Positions 57,729 through 64,000 of a stretch of 64,000 nucleotides of DNA are shown piece by piece (the stretch's first letter is position 1; every line of letters starts with the position of its first letter). This stretch comes from Kribbella sindirgiensis (lineage in GTDB: Bacteria > Actinomycetota > Actinomycetes > Propionibacteriales > Kribbellaceae). The stretch covers positions 225,336 through 289,335 of the forward strand of contig NZ_SJKA01000009.1 of the NCBI RefSeq assembly GCF_004331435.1. Direction: 5' to 3'. Below the pieces are notes generated by a model, which saw only the letters and a list, made by a program, of their open reading frames with translations, was not told where the DNA came from and did not search any database. The position numbers were made by a program, and so were the translations under genes.

Positions 57729-59804
57729 GACCTTCGTGGCGGCCCAGGCAGGTGTCCACCAGTTCGCGTCGCCCAGGAGTTTCATCAAGGCGGGTACGAG
57801 AACGAGTCGCACGATCGTCGCGTCGACGAAGACGGCGGTGGCCAGGCCGAGGCCGAACATCTTGGCCGTCGGGTCGTCGGCGAGGGAGAAACTGACGAAG
57901 ACCGCGATCATGATCAGCGCCGCCGAGGTGATCACGCGGCCGGTGGTGGTGATGCCGTGGATGGTCGAGGCGGTGTTGTCGCGGGTCCGCACGTACTCCT
58001 CGCGGATCCGGCTGAGCAGGAAGACCTCGTAGTCCATGGAGAGCCCGAACACCACGGCGAACATGAACATCGGGATGAACGGCAGGATCGGAACGGTCGA
58101 CTCCAGCCCGATCAGGTCCGCGGCCCAGCCCCACTGGAAGATCATCACCAGGACGCCGAACGACGCGCCGATGCTGAGCAGGTTCATCAGCGCGGCCTTC
58201 AGCGGTACGACGACCGACCGGAACACCACGGTGAGAAGCACCACGGACAACAGGATCACGGCGCCGATGAACCACGCCAGCCGATCGTTGACCTTCGCGC
58301 CCACATCCGCGAGCGTCGCCGTCTGACCCCCGACATGTGCCTTCGCCGGACTGTCCCGCAGTACCGAGGGAAAGACCTCCGAGCGGAGCCGTTCGACCGT
58401 CGTCATCGTCGCGGCGTCCTGTGGTCCCGTCGTCGGTACGGCGATCAGCGACGCGACACCGGCCGCGGTGTTCACCGACGGAGGTGCGACCGACGCGATG
58501 CCCCGATCGGCGCGGACGGCCTCGAACAGCGGTTGTACGACGGCAGGATCGCGCGAGATGTCGACGGCGATCACCAGCGGACCGTTGCTACCGGCACCGA
58601 ACCCCGCGGCCACCAGGTCGTACGCACGGCGCTCGGTGCGCTGCTGGGGTAGCACGCCGTCGTCGGGCGTGCCGACACGGAGAGCGAGCACGGGTGCGGC
58701 CAGCGCCAGCAGGAGGACGGTGGCGCCGACGGCGTACGCGACGGCGTGCTTGGACACGTGACCCGCCCACCGCGCCCAGCCCAAACCATGAGAGGCCCGC
58801 ACCCGACGTACCTGAAGCCGGTTGATCCAGTGCCCGGCCAGACCCAGGAACGCGGGCAGCAAAGTGATGGAAGCGAGCACCATCGTCAGCACGATCAGCG
58901 AGATGGCGATCCCGCCGGCCGTCATGAACGGTACGCCGGCCACCGCCAGCCCGAGGATCGCGATCACCACCGTGCCGCCGGCGAAGAGCACAGCCCGGCC
59001 CGCTGTGGCGACGGCACGCCCGACCGAATCCTCGACCGCCAGTCCGCGGGCCAGGTACTCGCGGTGCCGGGTGACGATGATCAGCGCGTAGTCGATGCCC
59101 ACACCGAGCCCGACCATGCTGCCGAGGACGGGCGCCCAACTGGGCAGGTCGATGAGGTACGTGACCAGGGACAGGGAGCTGATCGCCAGCGCGAGGCCGA
59201 ACACCGCCATCCCGATCGGCAGCCCCATCGCGATGATCGATCCGAACGCGAGCAGCAGGATGACCATCGCGGCGAGCAGCCCGACCGCCTCGCCGAGCCC
59301 GGTCGTCGCTTCCTCGAACGCGTAGAACAGATCCCCGCCCAACTCGATCCGCAGCGGCGATTCCACCGCGGACAAGGTCTTGAGCTGCTCGAGGTCACTC
59401 GGCTCCAGTTCGTCCAGCACTGGATATTGAAGCCGGATCAGCCCCACGCGGCCGTCCGGCGAGATCACTGGCTCGCCGGCTTCCAGCACGTGCGGCAGGG
59501 TGGCCGCGTCCGAGCGTAGTTGCGTCAGCGCGGCCTGCAGTTCGGGCGAGTTGAGCGTCGCCTTCTCATCGAGCGGGGTCACGACCACCTTCGCGGTCAG
59601 CCCAGCCTGATCCGCGCCCGCGGCCGACAGCAGGTCGGTCGCGTACTGCGAATCCACGCCGGGCGCTCCGAACGATTCCTCGAGCTTCTTTCCGAAGGCG
59701 CCGGATGCTGCGACCACGAGCGCTGCGATCACCAGCCAGGCCCCGATCACCACCCAGGGCCGACGCGCGGCGTACCGGCCCATTCTGTACAGAGTCGACC
59801 TCAT
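57657..59804 (-). CDS. MMPL-family RND exporter 2
   Basis: A 715-aa transporter with the twofold RND layout and about 12 helices. VGLGVGIDYALIIVTRHREY and VFGLSMDYEVFLLSRIREEY contain the conserved Asp-Tyr pairs of the proton pathway. The N-terminus starts with a basic MRSTLYRMGRYAARRPWVVI. It probably exports lipophilic compounds. ATG 59804 is followed upstream by GGGACTCACTATGAG, with no strong ribosome-binding site. It is divergent from a DesK/NarL pair, the likely controllers. Confidence 0.85.
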   Translation of the reverse strand: MRSTLYRMGRYAARRPWVVIGAWLVIAALVVAASGAFGKKLEESFGAPGVDSQYATDLLSAAGADQAGLTAKVVVTPLDEKATLNSPELQAALTQLRSDAATLPHVLEAGEPVISPDGRVGLIRLQYPVLDELEPSDLEQLKTLSAVESPLRIELGGDLFYAFEEATTGLGEAVGLLAAMVILLLAFGSIIAMGLPIGMAVFGLALAISSLSLVTYLIDLPSWAPVLGSMVGLGVGIDYALIIVTRHREYLARGLAVEDSVGRAVATAGRAVLFAGGTVVIAILGLAVAGVPFMTAGGIAISLIVLTMVLASITLLPAFLGLAGHWINRLQVRRVRASHGLGWARWAGHVSKHAVAYAVGATVLLLALAAPVLALRVGTPDDGVLPQQRTERRAYDLVAAGFGAGSNGPLVIAVDISRDPAVVQPLFEAVRADRGIASVAPPSVNTAAGVASLIAVPTTGPQDAATMTTVERLRSEVFPSVLRDSPAKAHVGGQTATLADVGAKVNDRLAWFIGAVILLSVVLLTVVFRSVVVPLKAALMNLLSIGASFGVLVMIFQWGWAADLIGLESTVPILPFIPMFMFAVVFGLSMDYEVFLLSRIREEYVRTRDNTASTIHGITTTGRVITSAALIMIAVFVSFSLADDPTAKMFGLGLATAVFVDATIVRLVLVPALMKLLGDANWWTPAWAATKVLPEVRVDVESRAGLGADDGLVSE

Positions 59805-59948
59805 AGTGAGTCCCTTTCAGCAAGAGTTGGACTCATGGTGTGGTCGAGCAGGCGGTCCCCACCTCGGGCGATGAGCCGGACTTCCCTCGGCCGAACAGCT
59901 GGGTCGCGTCCCGTACTTTGAGCCGATCCGATCCGCGCCCGGAGTCCC

Positions 59949-59954
59949 TACGCT
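59949..59954 (+). promoter_or_regulatory. -10 box TACGCT of the second DesK gene
   Basis: TACGCT ends 6 nt before ATG 59961, favouring that ATG over GTG 59955, which abuts the box. Confidence 0.5.
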
Positions 59955-59960
59955 GTGGTC

Positions 59961-61103
59961 ATGCTGAGAAACGCGGTCCGCTCGGTGCTGGCCGAGCCTC
60001 GGGCACTCGACGCACCCAAACGGGTGTGGCGCGACTGGGTGCTCGTCGCCGGCCTGCTGACGGCGGCCGTTCTCGAAGGCGTACTTCGCGAGGACGTCGT
60101 CTGGAGGCCCTTCGCGCTCGTGATCGCCGTCGCGGTCGCGTGTGCGCTGCTGTGGCGTCGTACCCGCCCGTTCGCGGTGGTGGCCGCCGTGTTCGGTGGC
60201 CTGATCCTGATCAACCTCGCGACCCTGATCAGTGGAGAGGCGGCCTTCGGCCTCTACTCGATGATCTGCGTGGTGCTGCTGCCGTACTCACTCGCCCGCT
60301 GGGGATCCGGCCGCGAGATCCTCTGCGGGCTGGCGTTGATCATCGTGGCGATGGTGCTGGGATTCGCCAGTGACTTCACCGGGTGGGGCGAAGTGGTGGG
60401 CGGCACCATGTTCCTGCTCTTCCCCGCGACGCTCGGGCTCGCAGTCCGCTATCGGTGGACCGCCCGGAACCGCGAACTGGGCCAGGTACGACTCCGGGAG
60501 CGCGAGCTGCTGGCCCGCGAGTTGCACGACACGGTCGCTCATCATGTCTCGGCCATCGTCATCCGCGCCCAGGCCGGCCGAGCCGTCGCGGCCACCCGCC
60601 CGGAAGCCGCGGTCGACGCCCTCGCCATCATCGAGGCGGAGGGCACGCGGACCCTGGCCGAGATGCGGGCGATGGTCGGCGTACTGCGTGACGACGGTAC
60701 GGCGGAGCTCGCCCCACAACCCGGAGTGGCAGACCTGGAACAGCTCGCCCGCCGCGCCGGGGACCATCCGCGGGTCGACGTCGAGGTATCGGGTGACCTC
60801 GGTGATCTCGACCGCGCGGTCGGCGCAGCGATCTATCGCATCGCGCAGGAGTCGATCACGAACGCCGTACGGCACGCCCGGCAGGCGACGCGCATCGACG
60901 TCCGGTTGGCGTCGTACGACGACTCCGTCCAACTGACCGTCCGCGACGACGGGGAAGCGACCTCGCGGAACCCGGGCGGGTACGGTCTGGTGGGGATGAC
61001 CGAACGCGCGACGCTGCTCGGCGGCACGCTCTCGGCGGGTCCTGACCCGGACCGGGGCTGGTCTGTCGACGTGGTGCTTCCGCGAACGGCGGGCGGCCGA
61101 TGA
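59961..61103 (+). CDS. DesK-type sensor histidine kinase 2
   Basis: A 380-aa membrane kinase. About four helices (28-150) form the sensor. The HisKA_3 motif is RELLARELHDTVAHHVSAIV with the phospho-His. HATPase features are YRIAQESITNAVRHARQATR and GGYGLVGMTERATLLGGTLS. It overlaps the regulator gene by 4 bp (ATGA). It faces the MMPL gene across about 155 bp, so exporter control is likely. ATG 59961 is chosen from the leaderless promoter. Confidence 0.88.
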   Translation: MLRNAVRSVLAEPRALDAPKRVWRDWVLVAGLLTAAVLEGVLREDVVWRPFALVIAVAVACALLWRRTRPFAVVAAVFGGLILINLATLISGEAAFGLYSMICVVLLPYSLARWGSGREILCGLALIIVAMVLGFASDFTGWGEVVGGTMFLLFPATLGLAVRYRWTARNRELGQVRLRERELLARELHDTVAHHVSAIVIRAQAGRAVAATRPEAAVDALAIIEAEGTRTLAEMRAMVGVLRDDGTAELAPQPGVADLEQLARRAGDHPRVDVEVSGDLGDLDRAVGAAIYRIAQESITNAVRHARQATRIDVRLASYDDSVQLTVRDDGEATSRNPGGYGLVGMTERATLLGGTLSAGPDPDRGWSVDVVLPRTAGGR

Positions 61104-61756
61104 CGATTCGGGTACTCGTCGCCGACGACCAGGATCTCGTCCGGACCGGACTCGCCATGATTCTCGATGCCCAGCCCGGTATCGAGGTGGTCGGTCAGGC
61201 GGCCGACGGTCTCGAAGCGGTCGAGTTCGCGCGCCGGCTGCGGCCCGACGTGTGTCTGCTCGACATCAGGATGCCCGGGCTGGACGGGATCGCGGCGACC
61301 CGCGAACTCGCCGGACCCGACGTCGACGACCCGGTGGCGATCGTGGTGATCACCACCTTCGACCTGGATGAATACGTGTACGGCGCCTTGAAGGCCGGCG
61401 CGCGGGGATTTCTCCTCAAGGACGCGGGACCCGATCTTCTGGTCCAGGCAATCCGAGCCGCCGCCAACGGCGACGCACTGATCGCGCCGAAGATCACCGC
61501 CCGCCTCCTGGCCGCCTTCACCGAACCCCCGTCGGGCCGCACACCGATCCAGCCCGTAGACCCGCTCACCACCCGCGAAGAACAAGTCCTCCTAGCCGCC
61601 GCCACCGGCCGCACCAACGCTGAAATCGCCACCGAACTCCACATCAGCCTCAGCACCGTCAAAACCCACCTGGCCAGCGTGATGGCCAAGACCGCCGCCC
61701 GAAACCGAGTAGAAATAGCCATCTGGGCCTACGAAACCGGCCGCATCAAGCCCTAG
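61100..61756 (+). CDS. NarL/FixJ-type response regulator 2
   Basis: A 218-aa regulator: acidic pair ADDQDLV, phospho-Asp in VCLLDIRMPGLDG, Thr in ITTFDLDEYV, Lys in FLLKDAGPDLL. The C-terminal LuxR HTH has PLTTREEQVLLAAATGRTNA and HISLSTVKTHLASVMAKTAA. It is the partner of the kinase it overlaps and the probable regulator of the divergent MMPL exporter. Confidence 0.9.
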   Translation: MTIRVLVADDQDLVRTGLAMILDAQPGIEVVGQAADGLEAVEFARRLRPDVCLLDIRMPGLDGIAATRELAGPDVDDPVAIVVITTFDLDEYVYGALKAGARGFLLKDAGPDLLVQAIRAAANGDALIAPKITARLLAAFTEPPSGRTPIQPVDPLTTREEQVLLAAATGRTNAEIATELHISLSTVKTHLASVMAKTAARNRVEIAIWAYETGRIKP

Positions 61757-61776
61757 CGATGCGCACGATGGCACAA

Positions 61777-61804
61777 AGAAAAACCCGCCCCACGAGGGGA
61801 CGGG
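61777..61804 (-). terminator. terminator of the NYN gene
   Basis: On the minus strand CCCGTCCCC, a TCGT loop, GGGGCGGG and then TTTTTCTTTG. The stem has one bulged base. It lies 60 bp beyond the NYN-gene stop and is also close to the convergent response-regulator stop. Confidence 0.75.
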
Positions 61805-61864
61805 TGGTTGATGCCGACAACTTTAGCTCGGGGGAGTAGCTGCGGCAAATTTGCGGCAGTCCGC

Positions 61865-62595
61865 TCACCAGCCTGCGGGGCACGCGTAGTTGCCGACCTG
61901 GAGCGGGAACTGTGAGTTCGTGAAGTCCGACGCGTCCAGCCGGTACCACCAGTGGCCTCCCACGCCATCCGTCGGACGCCCCTTGAGATCGCCCGCGAGG
62001 TAGCTTTTGGTCGGGTTGATCACCCCGACAGGCACGCGCTTGCGGGCTTCTTGGACGGGGAACTTGAGATCGCTGTCGTTCGACACGATCACGGCCGCGT
62101 CGACAGCGTTCGTGAGAGCGTCGATCAGCAGATGCGACGCGACATTGACGTCTGAGCCCTTCTCCTCTGTGTTCAGCACGCTGACCAGGAACTGCGCGTC
62201 GGGCACAGGCTGCGACGACGAATCCTGGATCATGACAGGCCAGCCGGAACTCACCACGACCGGGCGACCTTGCCTGTCTCTCGTCGCCAGCGGCGCAGTC
62301 TTCGTCCGCGCGACGTACTTCCCGTACTCGATGTGGTCGACACATCCACTGGTACGCAACGCCTTCAGATAGGTGTCCTGATCGAATTGCCCCGAGGGAT
62401 TCGTACGAGCGTCGATACGAGCTGTGCAGTAGATGAGTCGATCAATCGCAGCGGTTGGCCAGCCTGACTTTCGGACGAGGATCCCGTCGATCATCTGGCG
62501 CATGTTCAACCAGCGCCAGCCAGGCCGGCTGCGACCGCACCAGTCACGGCCCCGTAGTACAAGTTGTAGCCGTCCACATACACACCCACACGCAT
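61865..62595 (-). pseudogene. NYN-domain (LabA/DUF88-like) protein, frameshifted in a G run
   Basis: The N-terminal 15 codons (ATG 62595) read MRVGVYVDGYNLYYG, the metal-binding start of NYN nucleases with the first Asp. After the minus-strand GGGG run (62550-62553) the frame is lost: one extra G would give YYGGRDWCGRSRPGWRWLNM and continue into the long intact part (MIDGILVRKSGWPTAAIDRL, EEKGSDVNVASHLLIDALTN, AVIVSNDSDLKFPVQEARKR) with the acidic residues of the fold. NYN proteins are PIN-like RNA nucleases. The body could still be translated from ATG 62509 without the first catalytic Asp. GC is lower than in the neighbours. Confidence 0.82.
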
Positions 62596-62746
62596 GCGCA
62601 GAAGTTAGTTCACTTCGAGCGGATTGAGTAGTCGGCCCTCAGACCCTGTGGATAATGCGATCGATGGCTTCTGCCCCTAGGACACCTTGGTGACTTTGCA
62701 TTCGATGCCGGCTGGTCCGATGGGAGTTTGCGCGGGCGATCGTGGC

Positions 62747-63727
62747 TCACTCGCCCTTGTAGCAAAGGCAGAACGGGTGGCCGGCGGGGTCGGCGTACAC
62801 CGGGCAGCTGCCGCCCTGCGGCGGTAGCCGTGTCCCTCCTCGCTCGAGGGCGAGACGCTCTTTCGCCGGCCGGTCGTCGACTCCGATGTCGAAGTGCATC
62901 TGGGGCGGGTAGTCGGGGTCGGGCCAGCGTGGTGGTTCGTAGTCGGGGACGCGCTGGAGAGCGAGCATCGGCAGCCGGTCGTCGTCGCGGGCGATCACGA
63001 TCCGGTCGGGCGAATCTTCGACCGTACGGGGCATGTCGAGCATGGCACCCCAGAACTCGGCCATCGGCCGTGGGTCGGCGCAGTCGATCACCACGCGGAC
63101 GAGCGTGCCGAGCCGGTCCGTGGGTTCGACGAGACCGGGATACAGGCAGAAGGGGTGGCCTACCGGGTCGGCGTACACGCGCCAGCCGGGGAACCCCTCG
63201 AGCTTCGTCGCGCCGTGCTCCAGCACCGCGCGCTCAGCGGCCTCCAGATCAGCGACCTGCACATCGAGATGGATCTGCGTCGGGTACGCCGGGTCGCGCC
63301 ACCGTGGCGGGCGCATCCGGCCCTCGCCCGTCCCGATCCGTCCCTGGGTAAGCATCCCGTAGAACGCCCGAAGCTCATCCTCCCGCTCCTCCGGGCAGCC
63401 CACGACGACCCAAAACCGTCCGTCCTGCTCGTCGGAGTCCACCGACGTACCAACAACCCTGCCGTCCTCGTCGAGCACCACACTCACAAACGCCCGCCCA
63501 CGCTCCCCAACCAGAACAACCCGAACCATCCGCTCGTTAACCTGCCGCGCACTACCCACCACCCGCCGCGCCCCCGCAAGCCCCTCCACATCCGGCCGCC
63601 ACGACTCGGCGATCCACGGCCCGGAATCCCACCCACCCAACCCACTAACAGCATTGGCCGCCGGCACATCCGCCCGCTCCAACGCCTCAACCCACCGACA
63701 CGCAACGTCCACAAGATCCCGCGACAT
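62747..63727 (-). CDS. two-domain VOC (glyoxalase-like) protein
   Basis: A 326-aa protein. After an N-terminal helical region with a short domain (about 1-100) come two VOC-like modules with matching ends: RVYADPVGHPFCLYPG and PVYADPAGHPFCLCYKG. Repeated PRWRDPAYPTQIHLDVQVAD and PRWPDPDYPPQMHFDIGVDD are the start of each module's second half. The substrate is unknown; relatives include antibiotic-resistance and dioxygenase-like proteins. ATG 63727 (MSRDLVDVACRWVEAL) is preferred to TTG 63742. Confidence 0.78.
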   Translation of the reverse strand: MSRDLVDVACRWVEALERADVPAANAVSGLGGWDSGPWIAESWRPDVEGLAGARRVVGSARQVNERMVRVVLVGERGRAFVSVVLDEDGRVVGTSVDSDEQDGRFWVVVGCPEEREDELRAFYGMLTQGRIGTGEGRMRPPRWRDPAYPTQIHLDVQVADLEAAERAVLEHGATKLEGFPGWRVYADPVGHPFCLYPGLVEPTDRLGTLVRVVIDCADPRPMAEFWGAMLDMPRTVEDSPDRIVIARDDDRLPMLALQRVPDYEPPRWPDPDYPPQMHFDIGVDDRPAKERLALERGGTRLPPQGGSCPVYADPAGHPFCLCYKGE

Positions 63728-63742
63728 CCCCGCAGTCTCCAA

Positions 63743-63901
63743 TCAACCGTCTGAGGTGCCCCTAGTCAGTACGACGCTGACGGTCTCGAAGCCGAGGTCT
63801 GCATAGAACGCGCGTGCGTTCTGATTCTGCGCGTACGCCGTAACCGACACCGAGACTGCACCACGCTCACCCTCAGCCCACGCCACAAACCGCTCTACGA
63901 G
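63743..63901 (-). pseudogene. GNAT acetyltransferase remnant, 5' part lost to an IS
   Basis: The last 52 codons of a GNAT gene: LVERFVAWAEGERGAVSVSV, then TAYAQNQNARAFYADLGFET and VSVVLTRGTSDG. The NxxA.xFY.xLGFE motif is the standard GNAT C-terminus. The frame is cut at 63901, exactly where an IS3-type terminus begins. The rest of the gene is expected beyond the insertion, outside the window. Confidence 0.75.
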
Positions 63902-64000
63902 TGAACCGTCCCGGGTTTGGTGCGCCCTCGGTTATGTGAGTGCGACCGGTTGGTCGTCTCGGGTTTGTGCATAGTAGTCGGCCTCGGCTTCGGCGGGTGG
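63902..64000 (-). mobile_element. IS3-family insertion sequence, right end (partial)
   Basis: The element begins TGAACCGTCCCGGGTTTGGT, with the TG terminus and the sequence style of actinobacterial IS3 members. On the minus strand the transposase (OrfB, integrase core) ends PPAEAEADYYAQTRDDQPVALT with its stop at 63932-63934. The remainder lies outside the window, so neither the left repeat nor the target duplication can be checked. Confidence 0.72.
63932..64000 (-). CDS. IS3-family transposase OrfB, C-terminal fragment
   Basis: Only the last 22 residues are visible (TPxEAEAxYY-like tail: PPAEAEADYYAQ), which is typical of the C-terminus of IS3-group integrase-core transposases. The rest is beyond the window edge. 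Confidence 0.65.
   Translation of the reverse strand, partial: PPAEAEADYYAQTRDDQPVALT

Noticed and set aside
61840..61859. 20-bp near-palindrome CTGCGGCAAATTTGCGGCAG near a possible attachment site
   Set aside because: Interesting symmetry, but no integrase gene, tRNA or second copy is present, so an att or operator call is not supported.
1..64000. CRISPR arrays, rRNA and tRNA genes
   Set aside because: No regularly spaced repeats, no cas-like proteins, and no tRNA cloverleaf or rRNA sequence was seen by eye. A tRNAscan-SE and Infernal run would settle this.

Overview
This 64-kb window comes from a very GC-rich actinobacterial chromosome. Third codon positions are almost always G or C, GTG and TTG starts are common, and many genes appear to be leaderless, with a TAnnnT-type -10 box 6-7 nt before the start codon. 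Gene content (PurF-PurM-DUF3073, CYTH-CHAD, septum-formation/DUF4190 proteins, SCP_3, PntAA/AB/B, MocR and DesK-type regulators) and the GTAC-rich codon style suggest a Nocardioidaceae member such as Kribbella. That placement is an inference from style, not a database result.

Layout, left to right. 0.2-7.8 kb: two DUF4190/septum-formation membrane proteins, a PSP1/RicT homologue coupled to a secreted tripeptidyl-aminopeptidase-like lipoprotein, a one-pass membrane protein, a stand-alone SCP_3 protein, an MFS exporter and a lipoprotein. 7.8-11.2 kb: a 164-bp element bounded by 22-nt inverted repeats, then a cobalamin riboswitch in front of a binding protein and two FecCD-type permeases with no ATPase gene beside them. 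11.1-16.4 kb: TetR with an MMPL exporter (clear operators between them), and a MocR/GntR regulator divergent from a SAM methyltransferase that is coupled to a 46-aa membrane peptide. 16.4-24.8 kb: CYTH-CHAD protein; two SSS (ActP-like) symporters with small membrane partners; a LytS/LytTR-type two-component pair; a metallophosphoesterase.

24.8-34.0 kb: tandem paralogous secreted propeller-like proteins divergent from a Ser/Thr kinase, a secreted protein, an M20 peptidase and the complete pntAA-pntAB-pntB transhydrogenase operon. 34.0-36.5 kb is the most unusual stretch: two tandem paralogous regulators with TrmB-like N-termini and LuxR-type C-termini, flanked by a 15-codon ORF with an excellent ribosome-binding site and by a 40-codon ORF for a secreted two-cysteine peptide. 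This looks like a possible small-peptide signalling module. 36.5-39.5 kb: purF, purM, DUF3073.

39.7-44.9 kb: ABC-2 exporter divergent from a DesK/NarL two-component system, then an NlpC/P60 wall hydrolase behind a c-di-AMP riboswitch and two CRP-like sites. 44.9-51.3 kb: Thr/Ser dehydratase, YCII and YegP proteins, TetR plus MFS exporter with operators, a frameshifted tyrosine phosphatase, a beta-lactamase-family hydrolase and a GNAT. 51.2-56.7 kb: poorly characterised accessory genes (XRE regulator coupled to a glycosyltransferase-like protein; three unrecognised genes including a short one). 56.8-61.8 kb: lipoprotein, MMPL exporter and another DesK/NarL pair. 61.8-64.0 kb: an NYN-domain gene broken by a one-base shift in a G run, a VOC protein, and a GNAT gene truncated by an IS3-family element that runs off the window.

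No rRNA, tRNA or CRISPR array was seen.
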